Positions 1 through 7,877 of a DNA stretch of 32,311 nt are shown here, in pieces (the stretch's first letter is position 1; each line of letters begins with the position of its first letter). The translations under genes and the position numbers were made by a program. Origin of the DNA: Pleurocapsa sp. MO_226.B13 (lineage in GTDB: Bacteria > Cyanobacteriota > Cyanobacteriia > Cyanobacteriales > Xenococcaceae); the NCBI GenBank assembly GCA_030064795.1, contig JASJEI010000362.1, positions 1 to 32,311 of the forward strand, read 5' to 3'. The notes beneath the pieces are model-generated. The model saw only the letters and a list, made by a program, of their open reading frames with translations. It had not been told where the DNA came from and ran no database searches.

Positions 1-40
1 CAATCGACATCGCTTCGCTTGAGTTCGGAGTTTTCAGTTC

Positions 41-75
41 GTCCTAAAGGATCCCTAAAGGGTACACCTTCGGAC
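41..75. repeat. Nested hairpin, dispersed-repeat-like
   Basis: GTCC and AAGG on the left pair with CCTT and GGAC on the right around an inner CCC-TAAA-GGG hairpin. There is no T-tract, so it does not look like an intrinsic terminator. It resembles the CCC-TTCG-GGG hairpin at about 32293-32302. Confidence 0.45.
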
Positions 76-189
76 TTGTCCTTGTCGCATTGAGGATAAC
101 CGCGACCCATATAGTTCGGAATTAAATTGGTAGGACACGTCCGCTCGTATCTCTCCCAAATTTTTTTCCTTGAAGAAATCCGCTTGTTA

Positions 190-204
190 CCGAATTCCGA
201 ATTC
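190..204. repeat. Tandem heptamer CCGAATT x2
   Basis: CCGAATT occurs at 190-196 and 197-203, followed by C. This is one of several period-7 repeats in spacers of this window, in the style of cyanobacterial short tandemly repeated repetitive (STRR) sequences. Confidence 0.5.
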
Positions 205-307
205 TACTGGTCAACTACTGCTCGATCGAGTATATAACCATTGATGGTTAGCGAACGATTGAATTTGCTTTACAATTTGTAATAAAACAGCAGATTGAGA
301 GTAAATT

Positions 308-1090
308 ATGAAAACAGCTTTAGTTACTGGTGCATCTTCAGGAATCGGCGCAACCTTTGCCACAGAGTTAGCAAAAAGAAATCATAATTTAATTTTAGTA
401 GCGCGATCGCAACAAAAGTTAGAAGAGCTTGCTACTGAGTTAAGCGATAAATATCAAATAAAAACTGAGGTCATTGCTCAAGACTTAACCGCAGCCTCCG
501 CAGGACAAAAAGTATACGATGCAGTGCAAATCAAAGGTTTGACGGTGGATGTGTTAATTAACAATGCTGGATTTGGCGACTATGGGTCGTTTAGCGATCG
601 CCCTTTAGATAAGCAGTTAGCAATGATTCAGCTAAATATCAGTGCAGTAGTTGAATTAACGGGCTTATTTTTGCCCTTGATGCAACAGAGAAAAAATGGT
701 GCAATTATCAATGTTGCCTCAATTGCAGGATTTCAACCCATACCCTATATGTCAGTATATGCGGCCAGCAAAGCTTTTCTGCTCAATTTTAGCGAAGCAC
801 TATGGGCAGAAAATAAGGACAACGGTGTTAATATTTTAGTTACTTGTCCCGGCCCTACAGAGTCTCAGTTTTACGAACGTGCTGATTTTCCCGATTCCGC
901 TACAGGATCGAATGGCATGACTATGGCTTCAGCAGCGGAAGTAGTTACCCAAACCTTAGAGGCATTAGCAAAAAAACAGTCTACCGTAGTTGCAGGAGGC
1001 TTTGCCAACCAAATAATTGCCAATATACCTCGATTAGTTCCCAGAGATTTGTTAGTTAGCTTGGTAGGAAAGCAGTTTGAGAATATATAG
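308..1090 (+). CDS. SDR family NAD(P)-dependent oxidoreductase
   Basis: This is a classical short-chain dehydrogenase/reductase of 260 residues, the usual length for the family. The Rossmann dinucleotide motif TGASSGIG is at residues 7-14, NNAG at 85-88, the catalytic Ser at about 138 (NVAS), and the YxxxK motif at Tyr151-Lys155. The active site therefore looks complete. Arg33 after the second beta strand favours NADP(H), by family knowledge. It is probably a soluble cytoplasmic reductase; the substrate cannot be inferred. The ATG follows an AT-rich leader without a strong Shine-Dalgarno sequence, as is common in cyanobacteria. A second, unrelated Rossmann protein lies 187 bp downstream on the same strand, but nothing shows that the two share a pathway. 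Confidence 0.92.
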   Translation: MKTALVTGASSGIGATFATELAKRNHNLILVARSQQKLEELATELSDKYQIKTEVIAQDLTAASAGQKVYDAVQIKGLTVDVLINNAGFGDYGSFSDRPLDKQLAMIQLNISAVVELTGLFLPLMQQRKNGAIINVASIAGFQPIPYMSVYAASKAFLLNFSEALWAENKDNGVNILVTCPGPTESQFYERADFPDSATGSNGMTMASAAEVVTQTLEALAKKQSTVVAGGFANQIIANIPRLVPRDLLVSLVGKQFENI

Positions 1091-1277
1091 TTATTGCAGG
1101 AACGAAGGATAAGAAAATCAAGAGGATTGTCGGTTTTTATATCAATCTATAGATGGGCGGTAGGGGCAGTTTTTGCTTAAAATTTGAGTACGGTAATAGA
1201 GATTAAAAAGCTAAGTAAGGATCGTTAGCTTAAAAATAACTATCAACCCAAACAATCCACATCAAAAGTTTAAAGTA

Positions 1278-2153
1278 ATGTATTTGGTCACTGGTGCAAC
1301 GGGATCTTTAGGCAGAAGAATTGTCAGACAGTTAAGAGAAAATGAGCAACTAGTAAGAGCTTTTGTCCGTTTATCTTCCAACTTTGGAGAATTAGAAGAT
1401 CGTGGAGCCGAAATTTTTATCGGCGATTTAAAACAAGAGAGAGACATTATCAAAGCCTGTCGTGATGTTAAATACATTATTAGTAGTCACGGTTCGGGAA
1501 GTGATGCTCAAGCTGTAGACTATCGAGCTAACATCGATCTGATCGATAATGCGATCGCTAATAACGTAGAACATTTTGTCTTTATCTCTGTCTTAGGAGT
1601 AGATCGGGGTTATCTAGATTCTCCTACTTTTAAAGCTAAACGAGAAGTGGAAAAGTATCTGATTGCTAGTGGTTTGAACTATACTATCTTGCGTCCGTCG
1701 GGATTTGCTAACAATTTAATTCCTCTAGCCGAAAGATTTCGGGATACGGGAATCTATTTTTCGATTGGCGACCAAAAAAACCGTTCCTCAATTGTCAGTA
1801 CGGATGACTTAGCCAAAATTGCGATCGCTTCTACCCAAATAGAGTCGGCAAAAAATCAAATCTTTGCCGTGGGTGGCCCCGATATCCTCAAACGGGAAGA
1901 TCTTCCCCGCATTTTCTCTCGTTTATTTAAACGAGAACCAATTATTATCAATCCGCCGTTACAACTGTTTGATGGTTTGAGATTTGGTGTTGGTTTAATT
2001 AATCCTCAACTCAATAGATCTTTGGGTACATTGCGGACTCTTTTAGCTCACGAGTTTTTCTGCACTCAAGAGGAGATTGCTCGTTTAGAGTCCACTTTTG
2101 CACTCAAAATGGAATCTTTAGAAAGCTTTTTACACCGTTATGTCGGACAATAA
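1278..2153 (+). CDS. NmrA-like / atypical SDR family protein
   Basis: A 291-residue NAD(P)-binding protein. The N-terminus carries the GxxGxxG-type motif TGATGSLGR at residues 5-13. Residues around YTILRPSGFANN match the NmrA-like/atypical SDR pattern, and no classical YxxxK site is evident. Relatives in cyanobacteria and plastids include NAD(P)-binding regulators and chlorophyll or quinone-related reductases, but I cannot assign a substrate. The gene ends 9 bp before the end of the convergent kinase-like gene, so there is essentially no room for separate terminators. The start at ATG 1278 places the dinucleotide motif at the very N-terminus, which supports it. Confidence 0.85.
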   Translation: MYLVTGATGSLGRRIVRQLRENEQLVRAFVRLSSNFGELEDRGAEIFIGDLKQERDIIKACRDVKYIISSHGSGSDAQAVDYRANIDLIDNAIANNVEHFVFISVLGVDRGYLDSPTFKAKREVEKYLIASGLNYTILRPSGFANNLIPLAERFRDTGIYFSIGDQKNRSSIVSTDDLAKIAIASTQIESAKNQIFAVGGPDILKREDLPRIFSRLFKREPIIINPPLQLFDGLRFGVGLINPQLNRSLGTLRTLLAHEFFCTQEEIARLESTFALKMESLESFLHRYVGQ

Positions 2154-2162
2154 CTAGATTGA

Positions 2163-2849
2163 TTACTGTTTACTCAAAAAATCGGTAATTGCCCCAGAAA
2201 TACGGCGATAGCGACGATAGTTACTGCGAGTTCCATCTAGCAGCCAGTAGGGTACGGGCGATCGATGCCAAGAGAAGCAAGGCAAATATAACCAAGAGTA
2301 AGCTTTTTTCAAATCTTTCCAAGCCCAACAAGGTGATGAGTCCAAAAAGTCAGAAACATCAACCACTAACCCTTGACCTTCAAACATCATTACATTGCGC
2401 CCGTGAACATCATGAGGAGTTAAACCCCTAGAGCGAGCATAGTCTAAAGCCGAGTCAATATCTTGAATCACTTGTCTGGGAATTTTGATACCCCGATGCA
2501 TACAGTCATAGAGAGTAATACCGTGTAGTCGTTTTAAAATCAACCAATTTTCTTCCGCATAAAGACATTGAGAAAAAGACGGATGACAACCAAGTCGTTG
2601 ATATACTTCTACTTCTTCTGCCCAACCAGATCGCCCTGGCGCGTAAATTTTAATCACAACCTCTTGATAGTTAGGATGAGCGAATACAGCAGCATAGTTG
2701 CCCGTACCTAAAAGTTGCCAAGGTTCGGGAATTTGAGCCACTAATACAGGATTATGTGGCTCGATACTCTCAATTTTGACCCGATCGATTAATTTTTGAA
2801 CCAGATCGAGAGGTGGTAACATCAGGCGATCGCTTTGTTGAGTCATCAT
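2163..2849 (-). CDS. Small protein-kinase-fold protein (RIO/Bud32-like)
   Basis: A compact kinase-fold protein of about 228 residues. Counting from the ATG at 2849, it shows a glycine-loop-like GTGNYAAVF (48-56), a VVIK lysine (Lys67), a catalytic-loop equivalent HDVHGRN (146-152, keeping Asp147 and Asn152) and a metal-site-like VVDVSDF (Asp164). The essential positions are therefore kept, although the motifs are divergent and the C-lobe is short, as in RIO/Bud32 or lipopolysaccharide-kinase-like proteins. The substrate is unknown. The open frame continues five codons upstream to a TTG at 2864; I prefer the ATG at 2849 (a second ATG follows at 2846). It is convergent with the NmrA-like gene and divergent from the glycosyltransferase at 3019. 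Confidence 0.72.
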   Translation of the reverse strand: MMTQQSDRLMLPPLDLVQKLIDRVKIESIEPHNPVLVAQIPEPWQLLGTGNYAAVFAHPNYQEVVIKIYAPGRSGWAEEVEVYQRLGCHPSFSQCLYAEENWLILKRLHGITLYDCMHRGIKIPRQVIQDIDSALDYARSRGLTPHDVHGRNVMMFEGQGLVVDVSDFLDSSPCWAWKDLKKAYSWLYLPCFSWHRSPVPYWLLDGTRSNYRRYRRISGAITDFLSKQ

Positions 2850-3018
2850 AAATCGCAAATGCAAACAAAAAAAATAGTTAAATAGCTTGATAAAACCATC
2901 TTAGACAATTTAGAAATTATTAAGATTTAGTCCCAAAATAGCGATCGCCGATTTTCTAACTCCAATCACAAGTCAACTATGCTTTAATGGTCTTCGATCG
3001 AAGTCTCAATTTACTTTA

Positions 3019-4095
3019 ATGTCTCAACCCGCCGTCTATATTGCCATTACTAGTCATGGTTTTGGTCATGCTGTGCGTGCAGCAACCATAGCAGAAAAAC
3101 TACGCCAGCTACGTCCCGATCTAAACTTGATTTTTGTAACTGTTGCTCCCCAGTGGTTAATAAAATCTTATGTTCGGGGAGATTTTGTCTATCGTCAGCG
3201 TATTTTTGATGTGGGAGTGATTCAAAGTGATAGCCTGAATATGGATAAACAGGCGACTCTAGCTAAAATGCAGAGTATTATTGCCGAGCAGGATCGCATC
3301 ATTGCTGAGGAAGCTGAATATATTCGCGATCGCAACGTCAAGCTGGTATTAGCAGATATTCCCGCCTTAGCTGCTCCTATAGCTCGTGCTGCGGGTGTTT
3401 CTTGCTGGATGATTAGTAATTTTGGTTGGGACTTTATCTATCGCAGTTGGGGAGATGATTTTGCCGAAATTGTCGCCTGGATCGAAAACTATTACAGTCA
3501 GAGCGATCGCTTGTTTCGTCTTCCCTTAGCCGAGCCGATGAGTGCATTTACTCAGATTACAGACACGGGTTTAACAGGAGACGCTCCCCGCTACAGTAAA
3601 GAGGAGATTAGAGAACAATTTAACCTCACTACACCTCAAGCAAAAACCGTATTGCTAACTTTTGGTGGTTTGGGGTTACAAGCTACTCCCTACCATAATC
3701 TCAAACGCTTTTCTGACTGGCAGTTTATCACTTTCGATCGCGCTGCGCCAGATCTACCTAACTTACTGAAGATTAACGACAATACCCTCCGTCCCCTAGA
3801 TTTTATGTCCATCTGCGGGCGGGTATTTTCTAAACCAGGCTATAGTACCTTTTCTGAGGCTTTGTGTTGCGATCTGCCTATTGTTTCTTTAACTCGCCAA
3901 GACTTCGCAGAAGCAGCAGTATTACTCAAAGGTATCCAAGATTTTTCTTGGCATCAAATTATCCCCACAGAAGCGTTTTTTGAGGGGAATTGGGACTTTT
4001 TACTTCAAGATCTGCTTCCACCGCGCAAAAGCGAGCCTCTGGCTAAAGATGGTGCGGATAAAATTGCTCTGGAGATCGCCAAATATTTTTCTTAA
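3019..4095 (+). CDS. MurG/arabinokinase-N-domain-like glycosyltransferase
   Basis: A 358-residue protein of GT-B type. The N-terminus ITSHGFGHAVRA is the glycine-rich loop typical of MurG-like UDP-sugar transferases. The segment SNFGWDFIYRSW resembles the N-terminal glycosyltransferase-like domain of plant arabinokinase (ARA1-type) proteins. The C-half has the usual nucleotide-sugar-binding features: LLTFGGLG near the domain boundary and KPGYSTFSEALCCDLPIV, matching the GGxxT/SxxE region. There is no fused kinase domain. Sugar donor and acceptor are unknown; a role in a cytoplasmic glycosylation step is inferred. It diverges from the small kinase-fold gene across a 169-bp spacer. Confidence 0.75.
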   Translation: MSQPAVYIAITSHGFGHAVRAATIAEKLRQLRPDLNLIFVTVAPQWLIKSYVRGDFVYRQRIFDVGVIQSDSLNMDKQATLAKMQSIIAEQDRIIAEEAEYIRDRNVKLVLADIPALAAPIARAAGVSCWMISNFGWDFIYRSWGDDFAEIVAWIENYYSQSDRLFRLPLAEPMSAFTQITDTGLTGDAPRYSKEEIREQFNLTTPQAKTVLLTFGGLGLQATPYHNLKRFSDWQFITFDRAAPDLPNLLKINDNTLRPLDFMSICGRVFSKPGYSTFSEALCCDLPIVSLTRQDFAEAAVLLKGIQDFSWHQIIPTEAFFEGNWDFLLQDLLPPRKSEPLAKDGADKIALEIAKYFS

Positions 4096-4187
4096 GCTAA
4101 GCTGATCCACATTAAACTTGCATAATTTCAGCTCTGAAACCCTTGAGGGGCTTGAGGTGACTATAAAAAATCAATGTTGATTAGCTT

Positions 4188-4230
4188 AATAACTAATGAC
4201 TGTACGGGCGAACGGTTGTTCGCCCCTTAC
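4188..4230. repeat. Heptamer plus GGGCGAAC palindrome element (copy 1)
   Basis: A perfect 8-bp stem, GGGCGAAC (4206-4213) and GTTCGCCC (4218-4225), encloses GGTT. The outer bases GTAC and TTAC extend the symmetry. Immediately left lie heptamers AATAACT and AATGACT. A related palindrome with the flanking motif ACTAATGAC and GTAC is found at 32104-32160. The element sits between two convergent genes and might also act as a terminator hairpin, but no long T-tract follows. Confidence 0.65.
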
Positions 4231-4242
4231 CGAGGGAGATTT

Positions 4243-5754
4243 TTACTGTATTTCCCAAGAATCGATCATTTTTTGAGCCTTATCTAAAAATTTAGAAAAT
4301 TTAGCTCTTTCGGCAATGTAAATAGCAACATAAACGCGATCTTTCTTGATTGTAAAAGCTTCCATTTGTCTTAACTGTATTGTTCCTTCTTGACGAGAAT
4401 AAATAACCAAACGAGCAGGAGATTGAGAAATTCTAGTTTTACGGTCTTGATGAACTTCAATCTCGTTACCTTTAGCTTGTTCGATCCGTTCAAATACAGT
4501 TTGGGTATATTCTTCTAGGGTAGTAGATTCTGAAGGTAAATATTCAACAGTAATATATACTTTTTCTGAAAACGAGTCCGTGTTAGTTTCTAAAGGAGAA
4601 GAAAAAACTACTACTTCTCCTGTAATTGGGTCTTCCAACTCCCGACGCGACCAATTTTGGGGATATTTGATTTGAAACTGATAATCATTATTTACATAAG
4701 TTGTGAATTGTTTATAAGCATTTTTATTAATACCGATAAACATAAACCCTAAAGCAATAATGAAAGGCAGGGTTAATAGCGACCAAATAAGCTTTTGTTT
4801 AGTCTTGGCATCATTTCTGGTCACTTTAATATCTGCATAATTTTCAACTCGATTGGCAGTGTTTACTGAGGGTTGAAAATTACCAAACATCGGCGGTGGT
4901 AAAGTTATTACTTTCTGGCTAAAATCCAGATCGTCTAAAACTTCAGTAGCAGACTGATAGCGTCGCTTAGGATGTTCGTCTACCATTTTATTCAAGATCT
5001 TTGCTAGCTCTGGCCCGATCTTAGCTACTGAGAAATTGCTAGTTTCAGACGACTCTGATTTTTGGGAAGATGGTGATGGTTGAGATTGAATGCGATCGCC
5101 AATTTTGCCAGTCAAGGCATAAATAATTGTTTTGCCTAAAGCATATATATCCGTACTAGAAGTAGGTTTTCCTGCTTGCTGTTCTAAAGGAAAGAAATTA
5201 TCATTTGCTATAATAGTATTGGTAGTTTGATTATTTAACAAAATAGCATTTTTGATCGTAGAAAAATTAGTTAAAAACTTTTTTCCATCCTGTTGTTCGA
5301 TCAAACTAGAAGGCTGAATATTAAGATGATTAATATTAGCTTGATGGATAAAATCCAAAACACCTAAAATCTCTTGTAACCACTCAATTGCCTCGGCTTC
5401 GCTGAGTAGAGAGTGTTTGAGTCTCTCTTCTAAACTTTGACCGACGATCGCTTCTCTAACTAAATAAAATTCGCGATCGCATTCAAAAAAAGCCAATAGT
5501 CGGGGAATTTGTGGATGCTGAGAAATGTTTTTTAAGAGCTTACCTTGACTGATAAATGTCTGTAGAACTTTTTGCCAGGATTTAGCACCTAAAACCTCAC
5601 TATCATATTGAGGTTGTATTCTTTCAATTTGGCATTGTGAGCGAGCGGGTGGTTCGAGATCTTCGGCACTAAAAATAGTACTAAAATCATCATGACTTAG
5701 CTCTTCAATCACACGATAGCGATCGCACAATATCTTACCAACTATTGACTCCAT
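4243..5754 (-). CDS. Pseudokinase - TM - PsbP-like domain fusion
   Basis: A 503-residue protein. Residues 8-280 have the fold signature of a Ser/Thr kinase: DRYRVIEELS at the N-lobe and DIYALG at 202-207, the conserved subdomain IX. The catalytic residues, however, are replaced. The glycine loop reads LSHDDFSTIF, the VAIK lysine is Glu44 (CQIER), HRDLKPEN reads HLNIQPSS (143-150; Asp to Asn), and DFG reads NFS (163-165). A basic stretch precedes one membrane span at about 321-341. The C-terminal 150 residues look like a PsbP-type alpha/beta domain (YPQNW motif), probably outside the cytoplasm. It is most likely a catalytically dead receptor or scaffold. It follows the peroxiredoxin gene by 71 bp on the same strand, so co-transcription is possible. 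Confidence 0.78.
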   Translation of the reverse strand: MESIVGKILCDRYRVIEELSHDDFSTIFSAEDLEPPARSQCQIERIQPQYDSEVLGAKSWQKVLQTFISQGKLLKNISQHPQIPRLLAFFECDREFYLVREAIVGQSLEERLKHSLLSEAEAIEWLQEILGVLDFIHQANINHLNIQPSSLIEQQDGKKFLTNFSTIKNAILLNNQTTNTIIANDNFFPLEQQAGKPTSSTDIYALGKTIIYALTGKIGDRIQSQPSPSSQKSESSETSNFSVAKIGPELAKILNKMVDEHPKRRYQSATEVLDDLDFSQKVITLPPPMFGNFQPSVNTANRVENYADIKVTRNDAKTKQKLIWSLLTLPFIIALGFMFIGINKNAYKQFTTYVNNDYQFQIKYPQNWSRRELEDPITGEVVVFSSPLETNTDSFSEKVYITVEYLPSESTTLEEYTQTVFERIEQAKGNEIEVHQDRKTRISQSPARLVIYSRQEGTIQLRQMEAFTIKKDRVYVAIYIAERAKFSKFLDKAQKMIDSWEIQ

Positions 5755-5825
5755 GCAAGTCCAGTTATTTTTACGATGGCAAACAAATTATCTTATTTCT
5801 AGTCTGTTGAACTAAGACGTTTTTT

Positions 5826-6383
5826 TTAGCTGGGGAGTTCCTGTTGTAACTCGTCTAAGCGAGCCAGAACTTCTTGACTATGAATACTAGGTCTAACGCC
5901 CAAAAAAGTGGCTCGCAAAATTCCTTGAGGATCGATTAAGTAAGTATGTCTTAAAGACATTGCACCCAACCAAGAACCATAGGCTTTACTAACACTACCG
6001 TCTGTGTCTGCTAAAAGTGGAAACTTAAGTCCTTCCGAGTCACAGAATTGTCGATGAGAATCAACATCATCGACGCTTACTCCCAAAATTTGAGCGTTTC
6101 TTGCCTCATATTCTGATATATCCTGCTGAAAACGTCTAGCCTCAATGGTGCAACCAGACGTAAAATCTTGGGGATAAAAATATAGTACGACCCATTGACC
6201 GCGATAGTCATCCAGAGCTATTTCTCCGTCTCCAATATTGGTAGGTAAAACAAATTCGGGAGCAGGTTGATTAATTGGTGGTTGCTTTCCTCCCATTGCC
6301 CAAGCATTGGATGCTATCCCACCAGAGAGTAATAAAGACAAGGCTACAGCCAACCAAAATCGAATTGAAATCAAACGTTTCAT
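5826..6383 (-). CDS. Exported PrxQ/BCP-type peroxiredoxin
   Basis: A thioredoxin-fold peroxiredoxin of 185 residues that reduces peroxides. A signal peptide is visible: KR, a hydrophobic stretch at about 9-25, and a likely cut after AWA near residue 29. This predicts a periplasmic or thylakoid-lumen location. The peroxidatic site is FYPQDFTSGCT with Cys78. Typical PrxQ proteins carry the resolving Cys five residues later; here that position is Arg83 (CTIEARRF). The only other Cys is Cys114, so it is either a 1-Cys enzyme or uses Cys114. The frame continues three codons upstream to TTG at 6392; the ATG at 6383 directly before KRLISIRFW is preferred. Confidence 0.87.
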   Translation of the reverse strand: MKRLISIRFWLAVALSLLLSGGIASNAWAMGGKQPPINQPAPEFVLPTNIGDGEIALDDYRGQWVVLYFYPQDFTSGCTIEARRFQQDISEYEARNAQILGVSVDDVDSHRQFCDSEGLKFPLLADTDGSVSKAYGSWLGAMSLRHTYLIDPQGILRATFLGVRPSIHSQEVLARLDELQQELPS

Positions 6384-6560
6384 AATGTACAAAAATATGA
6401 TTTACTTAACATTGAGATTAATAAGTAATGTTAAGACCATAACAAAAATTAATCATTAAAGATCGACTTTTAATCGCGATCGACGAGTTAATTTTCTGAG
6501 TTATTTGTTAACATTGTTGCCTTGAAGAGAGTGTAAAAACCAATTCTAAAGATACAAGCT

Positions 6561-7724
6561 ATGAGTACAGATTTGATTCCTCCTCATGGTGGTGAACTAG
6601 TTAACCGCCTAGCCACTGCTGAAGAAAAAAAAGATTTCTTAGCCAAGGCTGACTCTTTGCCCAGAGTTCAGCTAGACGAGAGAGCAACTTCCGATTTAGT
6701 TATGATTGCCATCGGCGGTTTTAGTCCCATTAGTGGCTTTATGGGTCAGGATGACTACTTAGGAGTTGTCGAAAAGATGCGTCTGGCAAACGGTTTACCC
6801 TGGTCTGTGCCTGTTACCCTCTCTGTTACTGAAGAAGTTGCCAAACCTTTAACCGAGGGGAGTTTAATTCGTTTAGACAACCCCAATGGCAAATTTGTTG
6901 GAGTCTTACAGCTAACTGAAAAATATTCCTACGACAAAAAGCACGAAGCAATTAATGTTTATCGTACCGAGGAAGATGCCCATCCTGGGGTGAAGGTAAT
7001 TTACGACCAGGGGAAAATTAATCTCGCAGGCCCAATTTGGATACTAGAGCGAGAAAATCATCCTCAATTTCCTAAGTATCAAATCGATCCCGCAGCCTCT
7101 AGAGCCTCATTTAAAGAAAGGGGCTGGAAAACTGTAGTCGGTTTTCAGACTCGTAACCCGATCCACCGCGCTCATGAGTACATTATCAAATGTGCTTTAG
7201 AAATCGTTGATGGTTTGTTTCTTCATCCCTTGGTTGGTGCAACTAAAAGCGACGATATCCCTGCGGATGTGCGGATGCGTTGCTACGAAATCATGATGGA
7301 AAACTATTTTCCTCAAAATCGGGTAATTTTAGCGATCAATCCCTCTGCAATGCGTTATGCAGGCCCTAGAGAAGCCATTTTTCACGCTTTAATTCGGAAA
7401 AACTATGGCTGTACTCACTTTATTGTCGGTCGCGACCATGCGGGAGTAGGTGACTACTATGGCACTTATGATGCTCAAGAAATCTTTGGCGAATTCGAGC
7501 CTGAAGAATTGGGTATTACTCCGCTCAAGTTTGAACACGCTTTCTACTGTACTCGTACCGAGCAAATGGCAACAGCAAAGACTAGTCCCGCCACCAAAGA
7601 AGAGCGCGTTCACTTATCGGGAACCAAGGTACGAGCTATGCTCAGAGAGGGTAAAACACCACCTCCCGAATTTTCTCGTCCCAAAGTGGCAGAAGAGTTA
7701 GCAAAAGCGATGAAAGTTAACTAG
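6561..7724 (+). CDS. sat: Sulfate adenylyltransferase (ATP sulfurylase)
   Basis: This 387-residue enzyme activates sulfate with ATP to give adenosine-5'-phosphosulfate and pyrophosphate, the first step of assimilatory sulfate reduction in the cytoplasm. Nucleotide-binding motifs are intact: [10 protein letters not shown] at 196-205, [13 protein letters not shown] at about 222-234 and [12 protein letters not shown] at 290-301. The length matches homomeric bacterial and cyanobacterial ATP sulfurylases without a fused APS kinase. The ATG at 6561 puts the conserved PPHGG segment at residues 7-11. The gene is monocistronic as far as can be seen and is followed by a strong terminator at 7759-7806. 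No other sulfur genes are adjacent. Confidence 0.97.
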   Translation: MSTDLIPPHGGELVNRLATAEEKKDFLAKADSLPRVQLDERATSDLVMIAIGGFSPISGFMGQDDYLGVVEKMRLANGLPWSVPVTLSVTEEVAKPLTEGSLIRLDNPNGKFVGVLQLTEKYSYDKKHEAINVYRTEEDAHPGVKVIYDQGKINLAGPIWILERENHPQFPKYQIDPAASRASFKERGWKTVVGFQTRNPIHRAHEYIIKCALEIVDGLFLHPLVGATKSDDIPADVRMRCYEIMMENYFPQNRVILAINPSAMRYAGPREAIFHALIRKNYGCTHFIVGRDHAGVGDYYGTYDAQEIFGEFEPEELGITPLKFEHAFYCTRTEQMATAKTSPATKEERVHLSGTKVRAMLREGKTPPPEFSRPKVAEELAKAMKVN

Positions 7725-7758
7725 TAAACATCAAAATATTAGAACGAATACTATAATT

Positions 7759-7806
7759 GGTTACAGGTTTAAGATGCTTAAGATACCCTTAAACTGTAAC
7801 CTTTTT
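7759..7806 (+). terminator. Rho-independent terminator of sat
   Basis: GGTTACAG plus TTTAAG (with one bulged G) pair with CTTAAA plus CTGTAACC, giving a stem of about 14 bp followed directly by TTTTT. It lies 35 bp after the sat stop codon on the same strand. Confidence 0.85.
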
Positions 7807-7834
7807 GATTTTAAGCAACAATTAACGGCTATTA

Positions 7835-7877
7835 CTGATAGGCTGATAGCTGATATCTAAAAGCTAATAGCTGATAT
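7835..7877 (+). repeat. Heptamer tandem array reaching the caspase start codon
   Basis: Units in order are CTGATAG, a single G, CTGATAG, CTGATAT, CTAAAAG, CTAATAG and CTGATAT. The last unit occupies 7871-7877 and supplies the A and T of the ATG at 7876. This is an STRR-style period-7 repeat. It leaves no purine-rich Shine-Dalgarno sequence in front of the gene. Confidence 0.75.

Larger units (their letters stand above)
1..307. other. Intergenic region with hairpin and heptamer repeats
   Basis: No gene is visible. Positions 41-75 form a nested inverted repeat: GTCC at 41-44 pairs with GGAC at 72-75, AAGG with CCTT, and CCC with GGG around a TAAA loop. A similar GC-rich mini-hairpin sits at the very end of the window, which suggests a dispersed intergenic element. 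Positions 190-204 hold the tandem heptamer CCGAATT twice plus one base. No promoter for the downstream dehydrogenase was convincing, although the last 60 bases are AT-rich. Confidence 0.6.

Noticed and set aside
6384..6392. TTG start three codons upstream of the peroxiredoxin ATG
   Set aside because: The ATG at 6383 gives a standard signal peptide and no ribosome-binding site favours TTG.
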